Notes: generated from the letters alone by a model not told the origin. DNA of 39,698 nucleotides from Acidimicrobiaceae bacterium (GCA_003141815.1 PLNQ01000017.1:1-39698), one strand, 5' to 3'; counted from the stretch's first letter, positions 8,389 to 17,139 are shown. Program-made: numbers and translations.

Positions 8389-9618
8389 ATGAAGATCGAG
8401 AAGGCTGAAGTCCTCGTAAGCAGTCCAGATCGAAATTTCGTGACGCTACGGATCACCACCGACGACGGATTAGTGGGGCTCGGTGATGGCACACTCAACG
8501 GAAGAGAGCTCTCCGTCGCAAGTTACCTCGAAGCTCACGTGGTCCCGCTGCTTATTGGTCGCGACGCACACCGCATTGAAGACACCTGGCAGTATCTCTA
8601 TCGCGGCGCGTACTGGCGTCGCGGGCCCGTCACGATGGCCGCCATCGCGGCGGTTGATATTGCTCTGTGGGACATAAAGGCGAAGGCCGCGAATCTTCCT
8701 CTCTACCAGCTCTTGGGAGGGGCATCACGCGATGGAGTTCGTGCGTACGGGCACGCGAGTGGCGTCGACATTCCAGAGCTCTTTGATTCAATTCGAGAAC
8801 ACCAAGCTCTTGGCTACCAAGCAATCCGAGTCCAAACGGGCGTCCCAGGTCTCGGATCCGTGTACGGCGTTGCGTCAAGCCCCACGGTGGGCGGCGCACG
8901 CTACGACTACGAACCAGCCCGACGGACCGCGTTGCCCGTCGAAGAAAAATGGGATACCGCCGCGTACCTACGACACGTGCCCACTGTGTTTGAAGCCGTA
9001 CGTAGCGAGTTTGGGCCGGAGTTGACACTCCTGCACGACGGCCACCACCGGATGACGCCAATTCAGGCGGCGAAACTTGGTAAGTCGTTGGAGCCGTACG
9101 ACTTATTTTGGCTCGAGGATTGCACGCCGGGTGAGAACGCGGAGGCGCTGCGGCTGGTGCGACAACACACCGTCACTCCGTTGGCCATCGGTGAGGTCTT
9201 CAACACTGTGTGGGACTACCAGACACTTATCACTGACCAGTTGATCGACTACGTGCGAAGCGCCGTTACTCACGCGGGAGGGATTTCGGCACTCAAGAAG
9301 ATCATGGATTTTGCTGCGCAGTTTCAGATCAAGTCGGGCATTCACGGACCAACCGATATTTCGCCTGTGGGCATGGCCGCAGCGTTACATCTGGACTTGG
9401 CGATCCATAATTTTGGCATCCAGGAATACATGCGCCACGGTGACGCCACGAACGAGGTGTTCATCCAGTCATTCCGCTTTGAGGATGGTTACCTGCATCC
9501 GGGCGACTTGCCGGGCCTCGGCGTCTCTTACGACGACCAGGTCGCATCTAAGTTTCCGTACCAGAGTGCATACTTGCCGGTTAATCGACTTCAGGACGGG
9601 ACCGTTCACGACTGGTGA
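8389..9618 (+). CDS. manD: D-mannonate dehydratase, ManD (RspA) type of the enolase superfamily
   Basis: A 409-residue enolase-superfamily enzyme close to the ManD group throughout: [34 protein letters not shown] and FNTVWD. The metal ligands fall at Asp217, Glu243 and Glu269, and Arg147, Tyr159 and His219 occupy the expected catalytic positions. ManD enzymes dehydrate D-mannonate to 2-keto-3-deoxy-D-gluconate. Some members of the group are slow and also accept D-gluconate, which matters here because gluconokinase is coupled upstream. The gene is convergent with the UxaE operon, whose product route would feed D-mannonate into this step. Assignment to the ManD group is firm; substrate preference is inferred. 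Confidence 0.93.
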   Translation: MKIEKAEVLVSSPDRNFVTLRITTDDGLVGLGDGTLNGRELSVASYLEAHVVPLLIGRDAHRIEDTWQYLYRGAYWRRGPVTMAAIAAVDIALWDIKAKAANLPLYQLLGGASRDGVRAYGHASGVDIPELFDSIREHQALGYQAIRVQTGVPGLGSVYGVASSPTVGGARYDYEPARRTALPVEEKWDTAAYLRHVPTVFEAVRSEFGPELTLLHDGHHRMTPIQAAKLGKSLEPYDLFWLEDCTPGENAEALRLVRQHTVTPLAIGEVFNTVWDYQTLITDQLIDYVRSAVTHAGGISALKKIMDFAAQFQIKSGIHGPTDISPVGMAAALHLDLAIHNFGIQEYMRHGDATNEVFIQSFRFEDGYLHPGDLPGLGVSYDDQVASKFPYQSAYLPVNRLQDGTVHDW

Positions 9619-9836
9619 TCATGGGCGGTGCCGGGCGACAAGCGTAAATCGGTACTGACAGAAAAATGAGCATGACCTTTTAGCCAATGTGTGACCTGGG
9701 ACGTCAACACGAACGCTGTCGCACGCTCGAGAGCGACGGTGTGCTCGCGGTGACAAACCGTGGGGACTTCGACGACATCAACTGGCAGGTGGATGAGTTC
9801 GAATCTCGATCACGAAAGGACGGCGACGCTCGGTTC

Positions 9837-10859
9837 CTAGCCCAACCAACGTGTCAAGAACGAGTACGCCAGTTCGCCGTGCCACTGATGACCACCGACG
9901 AACACGTCGTGGACCAGTGCGTCGCTAGCGCCGAGGGAATCGTAGACCGAGCGCAACTGTGTCATCGAGGACTCGGCCGACGTCAAGGGGAACAGAGGGT
10001 CATCAGTGGCGGACTCGATGAGAAGGGGGCGCGGGCTAATCAGGGCACCCAAATCCACGTGCTCGAGTTGACCCAGCATTCCCCACAGCACCTGCGATCC
10101 ACACATGTTGAAGGGGATCTTGTGGGCCTCGCCCCACGAGGAGAAGAAGCCGCTCACCACGACGGCCGATACCCGATCGTCAGTAGCGGCCAGCAACAAC
10201 GAGAGGGTGCCTCCGAAGGAAAGGCCACCCACGCCGACCCGAGTGGGATCCACCAGGGGGTGCCCTTCGAGCACGTCCAAGCATCGAGCGAGATCCCAAA
10301 GATTCTGCGTCAACGGATTCCATCCGGCCATGACGGCGTGCACCAGATTGGTGTCGCAACCGTAATGGTCAGGAGGCGATCCGTCGGCACGCTCTCCGAA
10401 ACACCGCAGGTCGGGGGCGAGGACCACGAAGCCCCGTTGGGCCAACTGATGAGCGTAATCATCGCCGGAAGTCTCCGACGAATCGAGACCGCAGACCAGT
10501 GACTTGCCGGACCCGTGGCCGTGCACGGCCAGCACCGCCGCACCCGGGACGTGACGATCGTTGGGCACCAGTAAATAGGCTGGCACGGACATGGTGTCCT
10601 CACTGTCGAAGACCACTCGGTCTCGCCGGTAGCCGTCGCACGCCACGCTCTCGGTCACTTCGAAATCAAGCGGCACCCGCGATGGTGTCGGACCGAGCAG
10701 TGACTCGAGTCGTCGTTGACAGCGCGCACGCCACGCTTCGAACTGCGCCCGATCACCATCAGTCAGCGGGTCGAGCTGAACGGTGTCGTTCAGTCGGCTC
10801 GTCCACTGAGACCAGGGCGAAAAGTTACGCGAGCGGGCTCTTCTCTGCTCTGCGGGCAT
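9837..10859 (-). CDS. Alpha/beta hydrolase (dienelactone hydrolase/acetyl-xylan-esterase-like)
   Basis: A 340-residue alpha/beta hydrolase. The nucleophile serine is in GLSFGG, the acid is probably the Asp in SATDDPLFP and the histidine is in GGHQWHG near the C-terminus. The LAVHGHGSGK segment forms the oxyanion region. The long N-terminal lead-in and DLRCFGERADG recall the Abhydrolase_7/acetyl-xylan-esterase groups. There is no signal peptide, so it acts inside the cell. It is the last gene of the minus-strand UxaE block, 159 nt after the SDR, which hints at removing an ester from an uronide or oligosaccharide. That role is inference from context only. Confidence 0.8.
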   Translation of the reverse strand: MPAEQRRARSRNFSPWSQWTSRLNDTVQLDPLTDGDRAQFEAWRARCQRRLESLLGPTPSRVPLDFEVTESVACDGYRRDRVVFDSEDTMSVPAYLLVPNDRHVPGAAVLAVHGHGSGKSLVCGLDSSETSGDDYAHQLAQRGFVVLAPDLRCFGERADGSPPDHYGCDTNLVHAVMAGWNPLTQNLWDLARCLDVLEGHPLVDPTRVGVGGLSFGGTLSLLLAATDDRVSAVVVSGFFSSWGEAHKIPFNMCGSQVLWGMLGQLEHVDLGALISPRPLLIESATDDPLFPLTSAESSMTQLRSVYDSLGASDALVHDVFVGGHQWHGELAYSFLTRWLG

Positions 10860-11018
10860 GGTCGCCCCTCCTTACACGGCAGCCACCGACCCACCGTCGC
10901 AATTCACTCAACGATCGACACTACCGGACGTGATATTCGATGCTTTGTCGTGAACGTCCGACGGCGACACGCAGACAGAAACCTCGTCCTTCTGCATCCC
11001 ACGGCTTTCGATGACCAA

Positions 11019-11768
11019 TCAAATGGTCATCGCGGAAAAGCCGCCGTCGACGTGGATCAAAGCACCAGTAACGAAGCCCGACGCGCGAGAAGACGCCAGC
11101 CACAGCAATGCCCCGTCGAGCTCTTCAGGTTCGCCCAGTCGCCGCATCGGAGTATGCGCGACAATACTGTCGACGCGCTCGCGGGTCAAAAGCACACGAT
11201 TCTGTTCCGCGGGGAAGAAGCCCGGAATGATCGCGTTGACGCGAATCCCATCGGGTGCCAGTTCGCGCGCCAAATATTGCGTGACGTTGTTCACTCCGGC
11301 CTTCGCGGCGGCGTATCCAAAGACGCGACTTAGTGGTGGACCCGATGACGCTGACGAGATATTGATGATCGACGCTCCGCCGGGCCGATTTCGCATCTGC
11401 GGGGCGAAGATCTGACAAGCGCGAAAGACCGCACTGAGATTGACGTCCAGCAACCGATTCCATTCCTCATCCTGCAAATCTGCGAACGACGCCGAGGAAT
11501 TTTCTCCCGCTGCGTTGACCAAGATGTCGGTGCCTCCGGTACTTTCCAACGTCGCCGCGGCCGCTTCCAAGCTTCCTCTGTCGACCACGTCGACCGACAC
11601 GAACGAAGCGCGCCCGCCAGCCAGATTGATGTCATCAATCACCGCGTTGCCACGCTCCGCCGATCGGCCAAGCACCGTCACCTCTGCGCCAGCAGAAGCG
11701 AGGCACCGAGCAAAGCGACCCCCGAGTGCACCGCTGCCCCCGATGATCGCTGCTCTTTTGCCGCTCAC
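11019..11768 (-). CDS. SDR-family oxidoreductase, candidate fructuronate reductase step
   Basis: A 249-residue classical SDR with GGSGALGG at residues 10-17, NAAG at 85-88, ISS near 137-139, Tyr152 and Lys156 in GYAAAKAG, and the C-terminal ALIHVDGG. It starts 23 nt after the UxaE gene on the same strand. The epimerase makes D-fructuronate and the ManD enzyme consumes D-mannonate, and no UxuB of the long-chain type is present, so this SDR is the natural candidate to reduce fructuronate to mannonate; Bacillus uses an SDR for the same step. Gluconate 5-dehydrogenase-type activity is an alternative, which the coupled gluconokinase would also fit. Confidence 0.85.
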   Translation of the reverse strand: MSGKRAAIIGGSGALGGRFARCLASAGAEVTVLGRSAERGNAVIDDINLAGGRASFVSVDVVDRGSLEAAAATLESTGGTDILVNAAGENSSASFADLQDEEWNRLLDVNLSAVFRACQIFAPQMRNRPGGASIINISSASSGPPLSRVFGYAAAKAGVNNVTQYLARELAPDGIRVNAIIPGFFPAEQNRVLLTRERVDSIVAHTPMRRLGEPEELDGALLWLASSRASGFVTGALIHVDGGFSAMTI

Positions 11769-11791
11769 GTCAAAGAGCTCAGTGGCGGGAC

Positions 11792-13255
11792 TTACGTGTG
11801 ACGTGAGGTCCCCTTCAACGGTGCCAGGTGGCGTCCAATATGGACTTCCAGCGCATTCTTGTAGCGATCAGACTCCGCCGCGAGCAACGAATGCAGTTCG
11901 TCGTTGAGCCAGCGCGCACCTTGTTCATCGCGAAGGGTGAGCACTGCGCCATATCCCACGTGCAATATCTGACGACTGTCGAAACTTGTCACCAAAGTGT
12001 CGAGAGCGGCGTCCGCGACGTCATTTGAGAGGGGCGTCCGCTCTCGAACTGCCGAAACTTGGTAACTGGCTCGTGCCCCTTGATAGGCATCGCGGCTCAC
12101 ATCGTAGATCTCTCGGAAGAGTGACGGCGCGCAGACGGCCGCAACGCCGAGCGCCTCGAGGTAACTCGTCCCGGACGTTTTGAGGTGGAGCATCCCACCG
12201 GTGGCGTCGGCGGCCAACGAGTAGATTTTGAACTTGTCCGACCCCGAGTGCAGACTGAGTTTGTATGGTCCCAGTGCGCTCGCCACGGCAAAATGCTGGC
12301 GCAGGCTGGTGGCGAGAACATCCGTGTCGCCAATGTACTCCACACCTTTTTCGAACGCGCCGATATAGCGGGGGGCGAAACTCACCCACTGCATACCCAG
12401 TCGCTTCATTTCCGTAGCCATGTACACGTGTTCGGCAATAGTGGTCGGTGCCGCGGTTTCGTCAATGGCCACTTCCACCTCGACCGGGTAGTCGGCGTGA
12501 GTCGTCAAGTGGCGATACATCGATACCGTGTAGGCCACCGCTGCTGCGTATTTGTGTGCGGCACGTCTCAGTTCCACGTCGTCAACGCGTAGTGAGAACT
12601 CCCCCAGGTCAATCGTCCCGGCTGAATACCGACGAAGCATTGAGGATTCATCGTCCTCCAGCGCTGTCCAGGGGACGTCGGTGAGGTCGCCCTGGTATGA
12701 CGCGGTGACGTCACGAACGTACTCACCCGGGTCAAGGGTGAACGAGGTGAAACCGGCCTCCAGGCACCTGTCGATGTCAACGGCGGTCTTTAGATGATCC
12801 GCGTCGGCACCGACTTGTCGGTCCCAGCCCGCCTCCAGCGCGCCGAACGTGGCATCGTCCAGGACCTCTTGCGGTGTGCGCCCCAGGCGGTCCATCTCTC
12901 GGATGGACTGCTGCGCGAACACCGGCACTATGCCGTTGCCGTACGTACGAAACGCCTTGACGTGCCCTGGGGTGGCCAACCCGAGTCGATCGCCGACTCC
13001 CGCCGATGTCACCAGCCCCACCGGTCTCGGTTGTAGCCAGGGAATTTGCGCGCGCACCGCACGTGCGTTGACGGGCGAGAGTGAACCTTCCAGTATCGAC
13101 TCATCGACGCTCGTGCTCACGATGCCGTCAAAATCAGACAATTCCTCCGCTGAGCGCGCGACGACTCGTAACTGGCGCCGTGTCCCGGTTCCAACGACGC
13201 TCAGGGTCAGTCGCCCCGAGGTCAGTCCCGTCGTCTCATTGTCGTCCACGCTCAA
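11792..13255 (-). CDS. uxaE: Tagaturonate/fructuronate epimerase (UxaE family)
   Basis: A 487-residue protein with the recognisable UxaE blocks RPVGLVTSAGVGDRLGLATP near residue 75-95, FAPRYIGAFEKGVEYIGD, LSLHSGSDKFKIY and LKTSGTSYLEALGVAA. UxaE epimerises D-tagaturonate and D-fructuronate at carbon 3, giving galacturonate users a shortcut into the glucuronate branch without altronate enzymes. It sits between the NagB-like gene (51 nt upstream) and the SDR (23 nt downstream). With the SDR and the ManD enzyme it completes tagaturonate -> fructuronate -> mannonate -> 2-keto-3-deoxygluconate. Uronate isomerase, KDG kinase and aldolase are not in the window. Confidence 0.88.
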   Translation of the reverse strand: MSVDDNETTGLTSGRLTLSVVGTGTRRQLRVVARSAEELSDFDGIVSTSVDESILEGSLSPVNARAVRAQIPWLQPRPVGLVTSAGVGDRLGLATPGHVKAFRTYGNGIVPVFAQQSIREMDRLGRTPQEVLDDATFGALEAGWDRQVGADADHLKTAVDIDRCLEAGFTSFTLDPGEYVRDVTASYQGDLTDVPWTALEDDESSMLRRYSAGTIDLGEFSLRVDDVELRRAAHKYAAAVAYTVSMYRHLTTHADYPVEVEVAIDETAAPTTIAEHVYMATEMKRLGMQWVSFAPRYIGAFEKGVEYIGDTDVLATSLRQHFAVASALGPYKLSLHSGSDKFKIYSLAADATGGMLHLKTSGTSYLEALGVAAVCAPSLFREIYDVSRDAYQGARASYQVSAVRERTPLSNDVADAALDTLVTSFDSRQILHVGYGAVLTLRDEQGARWLNDELHSLLAAESDRYKNALEVHIGRHLAPLKGTSRHT

Positions 13256-13306
13256 GGACGACTCCAGACAATCATCGAACTGTCACCCACGGTGCCGTCG
13301 AACGAT

Positions 13307-14074
13307 TCACGATCGACGATCGAGTAAGGCCGATGAATCGACGTCAAGATAAAGACGTGCATTTGGTGCCGTCTGGAGTATCGAAGCTGGGCAGTCCGCG
13401 GTCACCGGACCCTCGAGTACTCGTTTCACTATTTGCGCCTTTCGAGCTTCGGGCGTCAACACAATGACGCTGGCCGGTCGCATCAGTGCGTGCACCGTCA
13501 AGGTGAGGGCGTGGGTGGGCACCTTATCGACTGCATCGAAATGCCCCTCGCCGACTTGCTGAGCACGACACGCCTCATCAAGCTCAACAATGTGAATCAT
13601 CTCGCGGGTATCGAAGTCCGCCGGCGGGTCATTGAACGCCAGGTGGCCATTTTCGCCAATTCCCATCACGCAAATCACCGGATCAAGATCACGTACCAAC
13701 TGACCGTATCGAGCGAGTTCCTCTTCCACCGGCTCATGGTCACCGCGAACACCATAAAAAGCTTTCGGCTTCACGCGTGAGACCAACTTCTCCTGCATAT
13801 AACGGCTGAAACTCTCGGGATGATCTTCGGCCATTCCGAGGTACTGATCCATGTGCAGGATCGTGATGCGCGGCCAATCGATGTCACTACGCTCGCACAG
13901 TGCGTCCATGAAACTCAGTTGCGAGTTGCCGGTGGCCAGGATGACCGCAACATCGTCGCGCGTCTCTAGCGCCGTTGCGACGGTTTTCGCAAAGTCGTCG
14001 GCTCCAGCTATGCCGAGTGCGGAATTGGATTCCGCGATGAAGACAGTGAGTTGACCGTACTTGAGATCTTGCAT
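13307..14074 (-). CDS. NagB-like sugar-phosphate isomerase/deaminase
   Basis: About 255 residues of the NagB/6-phosphogluconolactonase fold. The phosphate loop ILATGNSQLSF, the active-site block ILHMDQYLGM and the signature GIGENGHLAFNDPP match the glucosamine-6-phosphate deaminase group, with Asp and His in their expected places. A longer frame opens at 14131, but the GAGAGGAAAT ribosome site lies inside it and precedes the ATG at 14072-14074, so that start is used. It heads the UxaE operon behind a TATAAG promoter. Such NagB-like proteins in catabolic operons are often not true NagB and may act on other amino or keto sugar phosphates. An amino-sugar link to the SelA-like enzyme at 1480-2625 is possible but unproven. 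Confidence 0.85.
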   Translation of the reverse strand: MQDLKYGQLTVFIAESNSALGIAGADDFAKTVATALETRDDVAVILATGNSQLSFMDALCERSDIDWPRITILHMDQYLGMAEDHPESFSRYMQEKLVSRVKPKAFYGVRGDHEPVEEELARYGQLVRDLDPVICVMGIGENGHLAFNDPPADFDTREMIHIVELDEACRAQQVGEGHFDAVDKVPTHALTLTVHALMRPASVIVLTPEARKAQIVKRVLEGPVTADCPASILQTAPNARLYLDVDSSALLDRRS

Positions 14075-14145
14075 AAATATATTTCCTCTCAATGGAAATT
14101 GTTGAAGGTGCCACGCTACGTTGAGATCCACGTCATCTCTTCGTT

Positions 14146-14192
14146 CTTATAGATAACTCTACTGTCCGTCAGGACTTTTCATAATTCGAATT
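14146..14192 (-). promoter_or_regulatory. Promoter of the NagB-like/UxaE operon with nearby palindrome
   Basis: On the minus strand TATAAG (14146-14151) is a good -10 with CTGACG (14167-14172) 15 bp upstream as a weaker -35. A 10-bp palindrome AATTCGAATT (14183-14192) and a direct repeat TTCAAC (14191-14196, 14199-14204) lie just upstream and could bind a regulator shared with the divergent dehydrogenase gene. Experimental support is absent. Confidence 0.45.
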
Positions 14193-14302
14193 CAACACTT
14201 CAACGTCGTGCTTTCTCAACGTAAAGGCCACTCAAGAAGATTGACAACAATTCCAATTACTCGAACGCTGTCGGCCACTTCCATCGAGCCTGGGTTGCAG
14301 GC

Positions 14303-14476
14303 GTGTCCTTGATTTCTCGTTGGAGTAATCATGTAGTCGACACCGTCAAGTCACCTGAAGCAGTGGAACTGCTCGACGAGACAACTAATCGTCACGAAGT
14401 CATCTTTTGCAGCCACGATCAAGCAAGTATCGTGACCGCAGAGGCGATGCTCGCGCTACGACGGAGGACGAAATGA
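14303..14476 (+). CDS. Possible small ORF (57 aa) or 3' remnant overlapping the zinc dehydrogenase start
   Basis: A frame open from 14225 gives, from a GTG at 14303, about 57 residues ending VTAEAMLALRRRTK. Its TGA (14474-14476) overlaps the ATG of the zinc dehydrogenase in the coupling arrangement ATGA. The reading looks protein-like, but synonymous positions are less GC-rich than in neighbours and there is no clear ribosome site. It may be a short coupled leader ORF or the tail of a deleted gene. I do not recognise a family. Confidence 0.3.
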   Translation: MSLISRWSNHVVDTVKSPEAVELLDETTNRHEVIFCSHDQASIVTAEAMLALRRRTK

Positions 14477-15408
14477 AGGCACTCGTATTCACGGCTCCTG
14501 GAGTCGTGGAGAATCAGGACATTCCCGACGTGGTCGCTGGCGACGGGGAAGAAATCGTCCACGTCGAACGAGCCGGAATCTGCGGCAGCGAGCTGCACGG
14601 TATCGCGACGGCCGGCTTTCGAGTTCCGCCGATGATCATGGGCCACGAGTTCGTCGGACGCACCTCCGACGGCAGGCGCGTGGCCGTGAACCCACTTAGT
14701 TCGTGCGGCAAGTGCGAACTGTGCGTTTCGGGTCGCACGCAACTGTGTCGCACCAGGTCGCTGCTCGGCGTTCACTCGGCGGGAGGTTTCGCCGAACGAG
14801 TGGCGGCGCCCATTTCTTCGATGCACACTATTCCTGACGACATCGACTGGGATCGCGCCGCACTGATCGAGCCGATCGCCAACGCCGTGCACGCGTGGGC
14901 ACTTGCCGGGTCACCCCAGGACCAGCGAATCGGAGTGATCGGTTGCGGCCCGATCGGACTGGCCTGCCTTGAGGTCGCTCGCAGCAAAGGCGCCACGAGG
15001 ATTGCGTGCGCCGATCTTTCATCCGAACGTGGTGACGTCGCCCGGGCTATTGGTGCGACGCAGGTCGGATCGTCCCTCGAGGGTGAGTTCGACGTGATCT
15101 TCGACGCCGTCGGCTCGGCCTCCACTCGCGCTAGTTCGATCGACCACCTCATCTCCGGTGGAACCGCCGTCTGGCTGGGCCTCGCGACGCCGGACCCCGG
15201 GTTCGACGCGGCAGCGGTCGTGCGCTTTGAGAAGAACATCCGCGGTTCGTTCGCCTACAACGACGAGGAGTTCGTCGAAGCGATTGACCTGGCGCCCCAG
15301 CTAGACCTCTCGTGGTTCACGACGTACCCGCTAGCACAGGGTGCTGAGATCTTCACGGCGCTCATGAACGGCCAGACCACGCCCGTCAAGGCTCTGCTAC
15401 AACCATGA
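14473..15408 (+). CDS. Zinc-dependent medium-chain alcohol/polyol dehydrogenase
   Basis: About 311 residues of the MDR zinc dehydrogenase family. Catalytic zinc ligands are Cys37 and His58-Glu59 (GHE), and the structural zinc cysteines Cys78, 81, 84 and 92 are all present. The Rossmann motif is GCGPIGLACLEV. The start ATG follows GGAGGA in an upstream frame that continues to 14407; the shorter start is preferred. It is compact relative to typical 340-residue members. Relatives oxidise polyols or sugar acids such as sorbitol, galactitol phosphate or galactonate with NAD(P). It overlaps the D-threonine-aldolase-like gene by 4 nt (ATGA), so the two act together, perhaps oxidising a hydroxy-amino or sugar-derived substrate. 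Confidence 0.9.
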   Translation: MKALVFTAPGVVENQDIPDVVAGDGEEIVHVERAGICGSELHGIATAGFRVPPMIMGHEFVGRTSDGRRVAVNPLSSCGKCELCVSGRTQLCRTRSLLGVHSAGGFAERVAAPISSMHTIPDDIDWDRAALIEPIANAVHAWALAGSPQDQRIGVIGCGPIGLACLEVARSKGATRIACADLSSERGDVARAIGATQVGSSLEGEFDVIFDAVGSASTRASSIDHLISGGTAVWLGLATPDPGFDAAAVVRFEKNIRGSFAYNDEEFVEAIDLAPQLDLSWFTTYPLAQGAEIFTALMNGQTTPVKALLQP

Positions 15409-16499
15409 ATGTCATCGACCTTGATACGCCGGCGCTCGTCATCGACCTCGACCGAGTCGAAACCAACGTCACCGAAATGGCTCAACGCAGCCGTGAGACG
15501 GGTGTTCGTTTGCGACCACACACCAAGACCCATAAGATGCCCGAAATCGCGCAAATGCAGATCGACGCTGGTGCCTCCGGTATCACCTGCGCCAAGATCG
15601 GCGAAGCCGAGGTCATGGTGGCGGCCGGCTTCGACGACATCCTCATTGCGTATCCGCTCTACGGATCAGCGAAGCTCGCTCGGTTAGCTGCTCTTCGAGA
15701 GAAAGCCCGAATACTGGTGAGTCTCGACTCCACCGAGGTCGCGCGGGGCCTAGGAGAACTCGGCGTCGCGTCGGGCACTCCCGTAGAGGTCTACGTCGAA
15801 ATTGACACGGGTCACCACCGCATGGGCCGTCCTCCTGGCGTTCCAACCGTCGAACTTGTCTCGGCGCTCGCCGAGATACCCGGCATCACGATTTTCGGGC
15901 TGCTGACCCACGCGGGACACGCCTACGGCGCCCACTCGCTCGCCGAGCGCGACGTCGTGGTCGACCGAGAGATCGCCGACCTGCTCACCACCCAGCGACT
16001 TTGCGCCGAGGCCGGCGTAGAAGTCCGCGAGATCAGCGTTGGATCGACGCCGTCCGCGCGCAGCGAGATGTCTCGACACGGCGTGACCGAGGTGCGACCC
16101 GGAACGTACGTTTTCAACGACACCAGCATGATCAACCTCGGCGTGGCGACTCAAGAGACCTGCGCCGCCCACATCCTGGCTACCGTCGTAAGCCGAGCGA
16201 GCGCCGAGCGCTTCGTTATCGACGCCGGCACGAAGTGCTTCTCGTCCGACGGCGTTGGCCGACCTGGCTGGATCCAGGTCGTCGGGCGAGACGACCTCAC
16301 GATGGAGTTCATCACCGAAGAGCACGGAGTCGGAACGATCGATCTCTCCCAGGGCGGCACGCTCTCGATCGGCGACAAGCTCGAGCTCATCCCGAGCCAC
16401 GCCTGCGCGATGATCAACCTCTTCGACACCGCGTACGGAGCACGACGTGGCACGATCGTGCAGGATCTCGTCGTCGCTGGCCGCGGCAAGGTTCGCTGA
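15405..16499 (+). CDS. D-threonine aldolase/D-serine dehydratase-family PLP protein
   Basis: A 364-residue fold-type III PLP protein (alanine racemase-like barrel plus C-terminal beta domain). The N-terminus LDTPALVIDLDRVETNV and RPHTKTHK (residues 37-44) with the PLP lysine are diagnostic. The C-terminal IPSHACAMINLFD carries the metal-binding His and Cys of the D-threonine aldolase/DSD1 group. The expected reaction is cleavage or dehydration of a D-3-hydroxy amino acid. The ATG overlaps the stop of the zinc dehydrogenase (15405-15408), indicating coupled translation. Substrate is unknown; beta-hydroxy-aspartate and D-threonine are known substrates in the family. Confidence 0.9.
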   Translation: MNVIDLDTPALVIDLDRVETNVTEMAQRSRETGVRLRPHTKTHKMPEIAQMQIDAGASGITCAKIGEAEVMVAAGFDDILIAYPLYGSAKLARLAALREKARILVSLDSTEVARGLGELGVASGTPVEVYVEIDTGHHRMGRPPGVPTVELVSALAEIPGITIFGLLTHAGHAYGAHSLAERDVVVDREIADLLTTQRLCAEAGVEVREISVGSTPSARSEMSRHGVTEVRPGTYVFNDTSMINLGVATQETCAAHILATVVSRASAERFVIDAGTKCFSSDGVGRPGWIQVVGRDDLTMEFITEEHGVGTIDLSQGGTLSIGDKLELIPSHACAMINLFDTAYGARRGTIVQDLVVAGRGKVR

Positions 16500-16570
16500 C
16501 GAGCGATACCGGTCGTCGAAGTTGCGCCTGAGATCTCGTTGTCATCCCTTCAGATGCCCCCGCCGGTGCC

Positions 16571-16609
16571 GGACCACTAGGCGTGCTCAACCGCGTTGGG
16601 TGGACCACT
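16571..16609. repeat. Short direct repeat GGACCACT, possible vestige of an IS end
   Basis: GGACCACT occurs at 16571-16578 and 16602-16609, 31 bp apart, in the otherwise gene-free stretch 16500-16701. The second copy continues into TTCTTGGGGGCC. Read on the minus strand, GGCCCCCAAGAAAGTGGTCC resembles the ends of IS21-type elements, which carry repeated terminal motifs. No transposase is nearby, so this is only a possible scar. Confidence 0.25.
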
Positions 16610-16701
16610 TTCTTGGGGGCCAGTAAAGACGACGTAACTGCACTAAATCGCTACGCAACGTTGTGAAGAGAGAGTAAATCGGGACCGTGTGAAAGAGCGC
16701 C

Positions 16702-17133
16702 ATGGGAAAGTCGAATATGGAGGAGCGTGAGCGCGAGAATTTTCTTGCAGCGCCACGTATCGGTGTTATCTCGATTAATCGAATCAGCGTGAACTCGCCG
16801 CTCGCAACCCCCGTTTGGTACAACTACGTGCGGGGAGGCGACGTCACGGTGCTCATGGGGCGAGAGTCAGTTAAGTACCAGCTGATACTCGCGAGCGGTG
16901 GTTTCACGTTGACGGCGCAGAACGAACAGTACCCATATGGCTACGTCAGCGTCTCCGGTGACGCGACGGTTGATGATTCGCCAAATCCGGACGAGATTCT
17001 GGCGTTAGCGAGACGTTATCGGCCTGGGCCCGAGGCCAGAGAATTTGCCGAAACTCACACGAACATGAGTGAAGAGGTTCTCGTGCGCATGCGGCCCAAA
17101 ATTTGGTTCAGTCAGGATTACACGAAGTCTTGA
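16702..17133 (+). CDS. Pyridoxamine 5'-phosphate oxidase-fold protein
   Basis: A 143-residue split-barrel flavin-binding-type protein. The N-terminal ENFLAAPRIGVISIN, PLATPVWYNYVRGGDVTVLM and the C-terminal basic segment VRMRPKIWFSQDY are the usual blocks of the PNPOx-like superfamily, which binds FMN or F420. It is probably monocistronic, lying between gene-free stretches. A GAAAGAG element precedes the ATG by about 6 nt. Members include true PNP oxidases, F420-dependent reductases and haem-utilisation proteins, so the reaction is not assigned. Confidence 0.85.
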   Translation: MGKSNMEERERENFLAAPRIGVISINRISVNSPLATPVWYNYVRGGDVTVLMGRESVKYQLILASGGFTLTAQNEQYPYGYVSVSGDATVDDSPNPDEILALARRYRPGPEAREFAETHTNMSEEVLVRMRPKIWFSQDYTKS

Positions 17134-17139
17134 GACTTC
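17124..17139 (+). terminator. Short hairpin over the stop codon of the PNPOx-fold gene
   Basis: GAAGTC (17124-17129) and GACTTC (17134-17139) form a perfect 6-bp stem around TTGA, which includes the TGA stop. There is no T-run after it, so it is a weak terminator candidate at best. Confidence 0.3.

Noticed and set aside
9687-9836. Possible gene in the gap between the ManD and hydrolase genes
   Set aside because: The plus frame reads protein-like for about 50 residues, then becomes pure antisense of the hydrolase; no start with a ribosome site and no recognised family.
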